Positions 12,244 to 22,005 of a stretch of DNA of 64,000 bases are shown piece by piece. The DNA lies in the NCBI GenBank assembly GCA_951799445.1, contig OX637295.1, positions 13,640,001 to 13,704,000 of the forward strand. The letters are read 5' to 3'. Positions within the stretch are counted from its first letter, which is position 1; every line of letters starts with the position of its first letter. This DNA comes from Pseudisothecium myosuroides (lineage: Eukaryota; Streptophyta; Bryopsida; Hypnales; Lembophyllaceae). A model generated the notes under the pieces. It saw nothing but the letters and a program-made list of their open reading frames with translations, ran no database searches and was not told the DNA's origin. The translations under genes were made by a program, and so were the position numbers.

Positions 12244-12315
12244 GATCGGGGAATTGATCGGGAAGTTGATCAGGGACTTGATCAGGGACTTAATCAGGGA
12301 GTTGATCGGGGAGCC
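12244..12315 (+). repeat. 12-bp minisatellite, about six units
   Basis: Units follow GATCRGGGANTT, ending with a partial unit GATCGGGGAGCC. The 12-bp period keeps the reading frame, and on the plus strand it would spell four-residue repeats of the type LDQG. It lies in the intron between the first and second exons of the transposase-like relic. A second array with the same tetrapeptide sense lies at 19453-19540 on the opposite strand. Confidence 0.8.
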
Positions 12316-12345
12316 TCTAATCAGATTGATTCCCTAAGAATGCAG

Positions 12346-12400
12346 AATCTCCCTCTCATAGCAAGATCATGTGGAGCTTAGACAAACTTATGCTAGGCAG
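12346..12400 (+). pseudogene. Candidate second exon of the transposase-like relic
   Basis: The acceptor AATGCAG precedes 12346 and a GTAACT donor follows 12400. Entered in phase 1, as the preceding exon requires, it reads ESPSHSKIMWSLDKLMLG without stops and leaves in phase 2. Exons between here and 13327 are unresolved. A frame at about 12690-12760 reading STVDDFVEILIADGSVA may be one of them, but it does not fit the phase. Confidence 0.4.
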
Positions 12401-13326
12401 GTAACTTTGTTTGTCTTTGTTGGAAGGCAAATCAAATAAGAACGTATTGTCTAGACAAGCAGGGTGCAATAATTTCTTCCTCAGTGGTTATTCTTTCATA
12501 GTACGTTTTTTCAATCCTCAGAAAAAAGTGTAAAATCAATGTCTGGCTATTGGACTTCGGTGATGGTTGAGATTCTTGAGGAATCTCTTCAAATTCGGAT
12601 GTGTATTGATCTGTACCTGGTATTAGAAGGATATATATTAGAAACATATTACCTGATAGAGAAGGATATGTAGACATGGATTACTTTATTACAGATTGAT
12701 GGGGCATCCACGGTTGACGATTTTGTCGAAATATTAATTGCTGATGGATCTGTTGCTTAAAGTTTGCTACTAATTTGGTAACGAATCTTGCAAAAAGTAC
12801 TGGTGGTAGAGTGAGTGGACTTGTAAGCAGCTTACATTAAAGTTGTATAGACCTGTTTGGAAGTTATTTACTCTTAGTGGTGACAAATTCAAGAGCACCA
12901 TCCATCAAAACTTATACAGGAACGTGTTGTATTTAGAATTCGACTGAGAGCAAGGAACTTCACTGCTACAGTACAAGAGTCTGTGTAACTTACCATTGAA
13001 TTCACTAGTTTTCACTGTTGGTTTTTAATGCGATTTCAAGATGGTTTACTTTTTATGAATGTCAAACCTCTCCCGTCTTGATTAACTTAACTTAATGGTG
13101 GAGTTAGCAGTTAAATTTAGTTGTGGTGTGAGCAGCATTCTGCAGTTGTTGACATCTAGGAAGAGGAACGGTTAAAGTTCTTATGATGAGAGTCCTTGTG
13201 TTGGTTGGCTCTGTTAACACTAGTAGGAACTAGTGTTGTACAAAGGCATGCAATTGATGGATTGATCATCCACAGTCACTGTAAATTTCTAAACCCATTG
13301 CTGTAACCTGATTGTTATGGTTGCAG

Positions 13327-14866
13327 AAATCGGTGAGAATCCACTCATATTTGTGATAAAAATGGACGAGACAGAGATTGTACACAAACAAAAATTTGAA
13401 AGGGTGAGTATCACCCTGATGAATCGCGCTTCGAATTCAAACATACCTGTTGGAAGCGCACAATATTTTAGTGTTCAATCGGAACGAGAGATTTGGCCTG
13501 TAGGATGTTTTCAGATTGAAAAAGAGACGCATGAAATACTAGCATGGGTCTTTAATCAAACAAAGATTCCAGAATTAATTTCAGCACAAGAAGCTGGACA
13601 GATGCTGGACGTACCTGGGGTGGGAAGCTTTAAAGTTGAATGGCATCTTAGCGCCGACATGAAGACTGTAAAATGCTTATACGGCCTCAGTCACAGTGCA
13701 TGCGCTTCAATGACCTGCATGTATTGTTGCCAAAAAAAGACCCGGTCAATGATCACAACTGCTGCTCAAGCACAAGCTGCATTTGCCAAAAAAGGGAATA
13801 GTTGGACGGGAGGACTATTCTCAAGTGCAGTAGAATCTAAACCCCTTTCTGGTGATGCTACAGTAGAACGTTGGAAACCTGTTCTACCAATTAAATTAGA
13901 GAGGGTTCATATGTGCATGATGCACGCTTTTAATCGAATCATTGAGAAGATTCTTCATCTCCATTTCCAGTTTATTTGGACCATCAGAGATGAAGCTCTC
14001 AAGCAAGATGCTATTCATGAAATGCAAAAAGTAGTATCAGCTACTGGAGCTCATGGGGGTAACGTCAGGATTTTTAAAGACGAGAAGCTCTCAGGCAACA
14101 AAAACAACGTTCCTTGCAAGCCCTCATTTAACGGTACTCATGCTGCACGTCTATTCAAGGCTTCGCCATTACAAGATGGATCAGATGTACTATACAAGGA
14201 TGTAGTAAATGCAGAAAAAAATTTCCTTGACAACGGTGAAAGTAAGAGGTTGAAACTTGAAGTTTGGTCTGGTTTGGATGAGCTCAGACCATACTTCACA
14301 GGTTTAATTTTGACTGAAGAACTCAAGTCTCAATTTATGGAAAAAATCGAAAAGTGGGGAAGGTCATACGTACTGGCCTTCGGAGAAATTCACGTCACCC
14401 ACTACATCGTAAGTGAATCAATGCCGAAAACTTTGAATTTCACTTTATAGAATTTTTGTTTGCTACTCTATGTTTGTTATTCTAGAAAATACTAAAATAG
14501 AAACACTTTGCGTTGTTTCAGCATGCAATTGTCAGGCATGGATCGTATTTTGTGGACACATACGGCAACCTTGCAATCTGGTCATGCCAGGGCATGGAGT
14601 ACTCGCATTACGTTGCAAAGGCTGCTTACCAAAGACATATGCAACACTCAGGTGGTCAATCTAAAAAAAGTCCTTTGATTTAGACCTATGATCACTGGTA
14701 CAGGATTATCCAACATAGATTTCGAGACCAGAAAAAGCTTGACAAAGAGGCTTCATTTCGAGACACGCAAGAAGGATGTGCAGCAGAGGCCCAAATACTA
14801 CAGAGGAGGGAAGCATCTATTTCTTCCAGTGCTCAAGCTCATTGGGAATTATGGCGAGCAAAGTGA
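13327..14866 (+). pseudogene. C-terminal half of an unclassified RNase-H-like transposase-type protein
   Basis: Exons are 13327-14408 (acceptor TTGCAG, donor GTAAGT) and 14522-14866 (acceptor GTTTCAG), joined in phase 0 as THYI/HAIVRHG. In order I see KMDETE, FKVEWHLSADMKTVKCLYG, CMYC, HMCMMHAFNRIIEKIL, TGAHGGNVRIFKDEKLSG, FNGTHAARLF, HVTHYIHAIVRHG, YGNLAIWSCQGMEYSHYVAK, then WYRIIQHRFRD. TAG 14681-14683 splits the last exon where CAG would restore PLI-Q-TYDHWYR; the frame then ends at TGA 14864. An early Asp, a CxxC knuckle and a late G-x-E block separated by long spacers resemble eukaryotic DDE transposases. The late block (HYIH-x4-H, then YGN and QGME) recalls the RAG1/Transib C-terminal catalytic Glu region. 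That likeness is my inference. I do not know the family name, and the second catalytic Asp is not obvious. Confidence 0.6.
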
Positions 14867-15254
14867 GATCGAGTTGGCAGCAAGTACATACCTCGCATAC
14901 ATGTAGCAGATCCAACTTAGCAAACGAAGCTGATTGAAGCTGATCGAAGAGCATCGCACGTAGCCTTGGTCCTTGGTCTTGTTGTAGATTGGCGTCGTCC
15001 TTAGTCCTGTTGTAGATTGGCCTTGGTCTTTGGTCCTATTGTAGATTGATGGTCATAACGATGAGAGCTCATCCATTCGATCGGATCACCCTGTACAACA
15101 TATCCACAACTGAAAACTGGAAAATTAGTTCAGAAGGAATGCGGTATTGGTTACTGTACTCAGAACCACTCCTCCATCATCCGTGTGCCGTGGTATATTG
15201 GCTAACAGATCCTTCACATTCACTGCAGTAGGCTGCAACAACTACAAAAGACTC
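14867..15254. other. Gap between two convergent relic genes
   Basis: Contains a short imperfect repeat of the CCTTGGTC(TT)G(T)TGTAGATTG type at about 14960-15050, and no gene. The 3' ends of the plus-strand relic (14866) and the minus-strand spliced gene (15255) face each other across it. Confidence 0.45.
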
Positions 15255-16423
15255 TCAAAAACTTGTACTAGGGACATGGCAGGTGAACAAGAGCTCCCAC
15301 ACTACAAGCCCGATATTGTCTACGGAAACGTCCAGACTCGAGTTGATTAATTGAGTGTCCTTTCCGTTCGTAATCCGGAGCAGAGATCCCATATCTGACC
15401 CTGATGTACATGTTAACTTGCGAAGGGCATAATCACACCTCGTGAAGTTCGCTGTGTGGTAGACTTTCACCTTGCAACACATGGCCCTCGGTGTTTCGTC
15501 CAGCACCCATCGTCCTATTTGACTGCCCACAAACAAGCACCACTTAGAAATTGATTTCAGTTCTCAAAGTTATAGTCAATCCACAACCAATTCATCTGCA
15601 TTTGGAATTTTAAGGCCATAGTGCCAAGAGTCCCAAATTTGGGACTCATGTTTTAGCACTTTTGAGAGGCTCATACGAGATTCTTTTTTTTCAATATTAT
15701 TTTGTTTTTTGACCACCGCATGCAATGCTCTTCAGTGATCCTAGTGATGTAAAATATGTCTGCGTCTAAATAATAATTTCCACAATATGATCAATCAAAT
15801 TCGCCATCATAAATCTAAGAAATTACAGTCCTTTCGGGGCCAAGCTAACCTGAAGCAATCCTGGTGAGACCAGAAGTGGCGAACCTCTTTGCCTCGCAGT
15901 GGCGTGCCTTGAATATATGATCTAACTGTGCTGGTCCACAAGGGGGAATAAGGAGACTGCAACCAACATTACACCAATTCAAATTCCACCAACTCCCAAA
16001 TCCGAATTTCAAGCTCTGAATCCGAATTGTCACACCAACCTGCAAAGTGTAAAGCATATCATGGAGGCGTGCTTTAGAGAACGGGGAGTACTAATGGTGG
16101 ATTCAGGCGACTGGAAATATGCGGCTTGCAATGGAAGATTCTCATGTTAAATAACTGTTTGTAAGCCTAGAAAAAAGATTAGGTCATCACGAGGCAGCTA
16201 GAAGGCCAATTGTGAGAGCTGCTGATTACAACTGGTTCTCACTGAGCCTGGTACTTAGGATTTATCATGTGTTTTATTATAATAGGCTCCCAACTCAGAA
16301 AAACATTGCATCACACAAGGAGTTAGAGTGCTCGAACATTCTTCCCATTGAAAATCTCGACGTACCTGAACGGCTTGCACTCCACAATACGCGAGCGCAT
16401 ACTCCAACCACTTGGGCCGGCAC
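15255..16423 (-). CDS. 3' exons of an unrecognised spliced minus-strand gene
   Basis: Three bounded exon candidates are visible. Exon 16423-16366 (CRPKWLEYALAYCGVQAVQ, donor GTACGT) joins in phase 0 to 16039-15850 (acceptor TTTGCAG; VGVTIRIQSLKFGFGSWWN, LLIPPCGPAQLDHIF, RFATSGLTRIAS; donor GTTAGC). A terminal exon at 15522-15255 follows (acceptor GTGGGCAG; QIGRWVLDETPRAMCC, SGSDMGSLLRITNG, stop TGA). The second exon leaves in phase 1 but the last needs phase 2, so a small exon is missing from my model or the gene carries an indel. I recognise no domain. Cys and Trp are frequent. It may be a host gene or the second gene of a mobile element with the convergent relic at 10791-14866. Confidence 0.5.
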
Positions 16424-17048
16424 CTTGAAGCTCTTGATACGACAACGTGATTCATTGGCAACTTGGATTTGGCAGATTGGATTTAGTGATAGTTTTGTAA
16501 TTTGTACTCTTTAAGTTTTCTCGTGCTATACAATTGAGAAGCTCGTGCTGATCTCGACAACTGCATGGAAATCTCGACAACTATATTGAAAAAAGAGTTA
16601 AGAAGATACGCCAGGCCTCTGGACAAAAAACATACAATATGCTAATCACATGGAAGCCCAAGGAGTGGCCAGGCGGGTTTCCATAAAAGCAGACCCTATC
16701 TGAATCTGTACCTATCTGAATCCGGCAATAGCAAGCCAACGTGTTCCATTGTCAAATAGGAGCAACTTTACATTTGACCTCGAATGCTAGACTCTCCTGC
16801 AGACCTCGGATGCTAGACTCTCTTCCTCTTATCCATGCTACTAGCTTACTTTTTACTCGACTTTGGGTATAATCAACAACTGTTTGGGAGGGAGGACATC
16901 ACTTGCCGTCTTTTGGTTCTCGTTTCTCCGATTCACCTACATCCAATATCAAATAAATGAGTAGATTTTTTTCTTTGAACAAACTATAATAATAATGAAC
17001 ATCAAGAATAAATGCATTTGAATGAACCATACTAATAATAAGAATCAC

Positions 17049-17213
17049 CTTCTCATTTTTTGCATGACCACCATGCACAATCCAGAAAGAGAAATCTTCT
17101 GGAGCTTTTATACCCAACGCCATCTGTACTTCTAAATGTAGTGAAGATATTATCCAGTTATGGCCCACTTCGAGTTGTTGGTTCCATTCACCCATTTCAC
17201 AAAGAATCTTCAC
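17049..17213 (-). CDS. Internal exon candidate of the same minus-strand gene
   Basis: Read on the minus strand it gives MKILCEMGEWNQQLE, HNWIISSLHLEVQMALGIK and DFSFWIVHGGHAKNEK, then a GTGATT donor after 17049. An acceptor AATAAG lies just upstream, at about 17227. Composition and splice context are good, but the phase from the preceding exon could not be settled. No family recognised. Confidence 0.4.
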
Positions 17214-17339
17214 AACTTGTACTCCTTATTGCTAGTCAATGCTCTTCCAAATATTGCCATCCATTATTCGCATGCGATTGTATTGGAAATTAGCATACAA
17301 AGTTGATCGTCCTATGTGATATTTGAAAATGATAGATTC

Positions 17340-18401
17340 TCAGTCAACCATGCATTTTACTTCATCTGCTCCATTGGATATCTTCACGTCCCATCCTTTG
17401 TCCATGACTGAACTTAATAGTTCTTCTGAGAGGTTTTTGAAGACAAAAAGTGTGCGAGTCTTCTGTATAGAGCTGGAAATAGCAAACAAGTCAACCATTA
17501 CACCGAATGGCATAAACCAGCTCAAGCTCGTTTGTTTACTACCTGTTGATTGCTTCATAGAAGACAGAAAATCTCCCCGCAAGCGAGCTCTATAGGCTTC
17601 AGTCGTAGCCATATCCGGTAGGGACCAACTGGGATCATCAAAAGCTGGTAAAGGAATGGCTTCTATCCAACCATAGCATCGTTGATTTGGATGATACCAA
17701 GCATTGTAGAAGAAAACAGACTCTTCTAACAATTGCCTGTGCGTTCGTTCGCCCATAGTAACCTCACCAATTTCAACATGTGTAATACAAATAACTCCCA
17801 TAACACTTTTAGGATCAATCCAGTCAACGTGAGTTGAAGGATACAAATCTGCAGGTGCACAAAAAAGCCAGGTTGAGTTGGTCTTAATTCGTGCTAAGTA
17901 TTAGCTCCATGTCAAATATCTCACACTTTAATTCCTCAATGCTTGACTTATACAACTTCCAAATAATAATTGCAATTTTATTTTGGGCAAAACATTTTAA
18001 GTTTCCTTGAGTTTAAGAGACCTTCTTCTAAACTGAATACTATCATGCAAATTTATTATTTTAAAATAAGAGTAGTTAAGGATTTGCAGAAGCTTACAGT
18101 TACATACACCCTCCACAGCAAGGGCTTGAGGATTGAGCACTAATTGGCAAAACATGTACGCATGTTGAACCTGGATTCCTAATACACTTGAAGCACCACG
18201 TCCAACCTTGAATCCCAAAAATTTTGCCTTGTAAGCACCTGAAATTGACGCTCCTCCATGTCTTTTTGCATCCTTGGCATGTCCGCCTCTCTCTCCTGGC
18301 TGTAGAGTAACCCATGAGTTTACTTCAACTCTCAAGGGAATGGTATCACCATCCTCGTTTGTAAGATGATGCAAAACTACGCTTTGGATATTACTCTCCA
18401 T
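17340..18401 (-). CDS. 5' exons of an unrecognised spliced minus-strand gene
   Basis: Exon 18401-18098 starts at ATG (MESNIQSVVLHHLTNEDGD) and continues through LRVEVNSWVTLQPGERGGHAK and GGASISGAYKAKFLGFKVG to a GTAAGC donor in phase 1. It joins acceptor CCTGCAG before 17848 to read EGVCN-YLYPSTHVDWIDPKS without a break. Then come THRQLLEESVFFYNAWYHPN, CYGWIEAIPLPAFDDPSW and FMPFGVMVDLFAISSS, with a stop at 17340 unless a donor such as GTAAAA just before it is used. The phase match and codon continuity make this a real spliced gene or recent relic. No stop interrupts these two exons. I do not recognise the family, and no signal peptide or membrane segment is seen. Confidence 0.55.
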
Positions 18402-18687
18402 CGTTCAGCAAAAGCTCTAAAGACTCTGTTATGTATAGTGGAACCCTAAATTCACCACTTTGAAGTTGAACAGAGCAAAATGCCAATTGAAGTTACCGCC
18501 CGAGAGAGCAAAATTCCGCCTTGGAAAGAGGCAACTGCTGCGGAGCTTCAGTTTAGTGTCGATTGATGACTCAACTCACTTGGCTGATCTCGTTGGAAAA
18601 ATTCAGCCTTTCTAGCTAGCGACTGAGCGATTATGCATCTCTGGATTTAGGGTGGTGCTCTTGTGCTCTGGTGTGTTCTCGCCTTCA

Positions 18688-19086
18688 CTACGATAGTTTG
18701 GATCTCGAATTAATGATGCGATCCGTTGTTGGCACAATTCTCCAATTTTTTTCTGTAGAAAACAAAAGAACCGAGGCATTCGCTCCAACTATGTGTCCGC
18801 TGACTCCTAGTACCGTAGAACCTCCTCTTGATTCTAAGGCCGTTATTTTAGGCAAGAAAAAAAGGAAACCCTCCTCGGACGCTGAAGTCACCTCGACCAT
18901 CCATCCAAGTGGCTTGCATTCTTGAACCAGAGCCTCAATTCTCCTTCAAGCTTCGACAATTCTCCCTCAAGCTTCGTCAATTCTCCTTTAATTCTCCTTC
19001 AAGCTTCGTCAATTTTCCTTCAAGCTTCTGTACTACATCTGTGATGTGACTGCGCCACTCATCTGGAGTGCGCCAAACAACTTCCG
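18688..19086 (-). pseudogene. Relic exon with a heptad coiled coil, frameshifted
   Basis: After an acceptor TTTTTAG the minus strand reads EVVWRTPDEWRSHITDVVQK, then KLEGKLTKLEGELK from a 21-bp minisatellite. It then loses frame inside the repeat, and in the next frame reads IEALVQECKPLGWMVEVTSA, SEEGFLFFLPKITALE and HIVGANASVLLFSTEKN to a stop at 18688. The frame change falls where two repeat units are truncated (13 and 19 bp instead of 21). It lies between the gag-like relic and the minus-strand spliced gene, on the same strand as both, and could belong to either. No family recognised. Confidence 0.45.
18936..19030 (-). repeat. 21-bp minisatellite encoding heptads
   Basis: Units of CAATTCTCCTTCAAGCTTCGT occur five times, two of them truncated. 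Read on the minus strand, each full unit encodes a seven-residue KLEGELT-like heptad, the natural period of a coiled coil, so copy-number change would lengthen the coil in frame. Confidence 0.75.
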
Positions 19087-19358
19087 CTAAAAATTTAGTG
19101 ACAATTCCAGCTATGACGCTCGGGAGCAAGCAAGCAAGCAAGCTTCATGCAAGCGTCGTTCCTGCCAAAACGTCGAGAATTTGCAAACCCTCGCTGCCCA
19201 AACCTCTCGCGAGACTCTCGCGAGACTCCTGTACTCCCGCGAGCTCAATCCCTCGCGCCAAAACCAAAAAGCCACATAAGCCGCACAGCCACGCACCACA
19301 TACCAATACCAACAATGCATGTGGTCTGCAAATTCCACGTGGCACTATTTCGACCAGC

Positions 19359-21167
19359 TCAGCCCGTTGAATTTGCTGAACCCGTTGAGCCCATCAGCAT
19401 GTCATGTACCCTACGAACTCGCGGCCTGTCAGTGGATCCGTTTTTTTTGTAATGTTGATCTATACCTGGGTCCATACCTTGGTTCACACTCTAATTCATA
19501 CTCTGATCCAAGCCTTGATCTAGACCTTGGTCCAGTGTAGGACTCTTGGGATCCGTTTCCAACTGCTCGAAAACATCCACCAAGTTCCGGTTCCACTCCC
19601 CGACTTCACGTTCCGGGACGTCAAATCCTGGCGATGAGTCCAAGTTGATAGCCCCGACAAGTTTCTGCCCACTCTTCTTCGACTGGGGAGTCTGATCCTT
19701 GCCCTCCCTTCGATCGCCACCAACCAGAAATGATTCCGGTAGCGAGAGATCCGAGAGATGGATCTCCTTGGAATACATGGATCCGGTCAACTTCTGATTG
19801 CTCACCTCCATTCGGGTTGCTGCCTCTCGTGCTTCTACCATTACTGCTTCTACCTACTCGGTGAAGTCAGTTAGGATCCGGACCATCCGGGAACCGGATA
19901 GCTTCTTGTCCTTGAGCACTCCCTCATCAAATAGCTTCGCCTTGGCGATGGCTGTTCCGGCTTCTCCGAAAGTGGACTTCACCCGCTCTGCTATCTTCTG
20001 AGTCTCTTCTGCCATCTCCTGAGTGGCAGTTATATATTCCTTGAAGGTGAAAATCTCTGCCTTCAACGTATCGACCTCCTCTTGAAGTCGCCGAATCTCT
20101 GCTTCTTGCTTCCGACTTTCGGCTTGACTGGTGATGCATTCCGCCACCTTCGACGGAAGTTTACTGCCCACTAGCGCATCCACCATCCTTCCGATCTCGG
20201 CGAGGATTATTTTCTTGACCTTCCAATCCGCTCGTACGTTGCAGAGGATGGAGATCAATTGCTTGAACGGATCATTGGGATCTGCTTCTGAGGAAACCGT
20301 CTTCTCAACTTCTGGTCCTTTCTCTGGAGCGGATTTGTCACCTGGAGGTGTCCCTCTCCCGTAAGGAGGTGTCGTCTTCTGTCGCTTGGTCAGCGGCTTG
20401 TGCAATTCCTCTTCCTCTTCTTCCTCTGCATCGAATCTGGATACGTCTTCCAATTCTTCATCCATTTTCGACTCTCCATACTTCAGGAGTACTTCCTGAG
20501 TCTTCCACTCCTTCTCTTCCGTATCGGTGAGAAGTTGGTTGTGTTTGTAGAGATGGAAGATATAGGGACACAGGGAAGTGGCCCTACTCCTCCCTATCTT
20601 GGTGACCAACTAGGCCACCAGATCGAAAAAGATCCGGGCCTAGTCTACTTTCCATTCCCCGCTCAGGGCTCCGAAAATAAGGTTACCAAGGGCTATCGTT
20701 ACCCTCGTCGGCTTCTCCGGGTGGAAGATCGGAACCAAAAACTGAAGAAAGTTCCGGTGCCGATCTTCTAAACAATCTAAGACCGCGTGTCCGTCCTTCG
20801 AGTCCACGGCGCTCTGAAACTTCCCTCGGATGTATTTGTCTTTCCGGCTGGCCATCTCTAAACCTCCTACCCGGAAGTTGTAGACCGCTCTCCACATCTC
20901 TTCCGTCCAAGTGACCGGAAGTCCCCGGATGGTGTTGTCAAACTGATTCGACAATTTCCCTAACAACTCCCTCACCATCCGTTCCTCTCTAAATCCCCAG
21001 GATTTATCTCGCAACCCGTGGCAGCCCATCATGGTGAGGTCCTCCATGAGGTTGGCCTTCTCCTCCTCCGTGGAGGGGATAACCGGAATCACTTTCCGGA
21101 GCTTAACTATGGCCGAGGAAGAACTTGACGGCCTTGCTCTAGTCTTGCGGAGCTGAGGCATGGACAC
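19359..21167 (-). pseudogene. Gag-like / plant transposon protein relic, 602 codons with four TAG stops
   Basis: From ATG 21167 one minus-strand frame runs to TGA 19359-19361, broken only by TAG at 20640-20642, 20610-20612, 19854-19856 and 19491-19493. Each reads naturally as CAG (Gln). The N-terminal 180 residues look globular (LTMMGCHGLRDKSWGF, GLPVTWTEEMWRAVYNFRVG, LVPIFHPEKPTRVTIALGNL). An acidic linker (DAEEEEEEELH), then a Lys/Glu-rich coiled coil (AESRKQEAEIRRLQEEVDTL) and an LDQG tetrapeptide repeat follow. The order resembles the gag-like plant retroelement proteins often annotated as putative plant transposon protein; that is inference. No protease, reverse transcriptase or integrase follows. 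A TATA box lies 260 bp upstream. Confidence 0.6.
19453..19540 (-). repeat. 12-bp minisatellite encoding LDQG-type repeats
   Basis: Inside the gag-like relic, 12-bp units such as GATCAAGGCTTG read LDQGLDQGLDQSMN, then NQGMDPGIDQ after one TAG. The period preserves frame. It has the same tetrapeptide sense as the plus-strand array at 12244-12315. Confidence 0.75.
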
Positions 21168-21171
21168 AAAC

Positions 21172-21722
21172 TAGTCTATTTGGATCCTTTCCGATACTAC
21201 CTCACCTTCTCCTAGCCGCACGTCCCGTTCCTTACTTTCTCTCGTCCGATCTAAACCGAAAAATCACAAACCCTGCAGCACACACTAACGCACTGCGCAC
21301 GGCTACACACCAACACACTACCACGCTCACTCACCAAAGTGTTGGGGAAGAGAGCTAAGTACATGCAGAGGAACGTCTTCAGCAAACAGAGTTTGAAAAA
21401 GAGTTGCAATTGGACTCGTCAGCCTTTATATAGTCTGATTATGTCATCATGACCTAATCCGTTCATGCCCTAATCCGTTCTAGATCTAATCCGCTCCAAC
21501 CAAATCCGTGTTGGATTCCGATTAAATCCGGGTGGTCCACTACATTCATTCCTTTGCTAATTTTTAGTTTTTCATTACCTCCTGTTCATATCCGCATCCT
21601 TACTAATAGTTTCCGTTCCAATTTTGAGGTAACTTAGAAAAAAACAAAAATTCACACTGCGACAGTCCGATACGTCGGAATTCATGAGACGCCAATAAAA
21701 TGAGGCTGCGGAAGTCTACAAA
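21172..21722. other. 5' region of the gag-like relic and junction with the Harbinger relic
   Basis: Rich in the word ATCCG on the minus-strand side and contains the TATA box. No gene and no clear transposon terminus was found. The left terminus of the Harbinger element should lie near here, but I could not identify matching inverted repeats. Confidence 0.35.
21425..21432 (-). promoter_or_regulatory. TATA box upstream of the gag-like relic
   Basis: TATATAAA, followed by GGCTGACGAG, lies on the minus strand about 260 bp before the ATG at 21167. The spacing would allow a long leader as in LTR retroelements. Confidence 0.45.
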
Positions 21723-22005
21723 TTGGGACGTCAACGAAGTCCAGTTCGCAAACCTATAAGCTTAGCTGATTTCTGCAGAAATTCGATTGAGCTCATCCAT
21801 TGTCTGAAGAGAGAGATCAGGGTCCGTGAATGCAATCTTCTTCGCAGACATTTTTGTCAGTTCTCTCCTATCTTTGTTGCAGTGTCGGATTACGTGGTCG
21901 GTATCACTGACAAGATTGTAGTACCACCCTTCCGCAGACACAATGGAGAATCGCCTGAGGAGCACAAATTACGGCGCACCTACAGCAAATACTCCATCAC
22001 CAAAC

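Noticed and set aside
10902..21167. A non-standard genetic code in which TAG or TAA encodes glutamine, as in some green algae and ciliates
   Set aside because: The intact 1215-codon ankyrin-PGG gene uses CAA/CAG normally, has no internal TAG or TAA and ends in TAG. The relics also carry TGA stops at Arg positions, plus frameshifts, which recoding would not explain.
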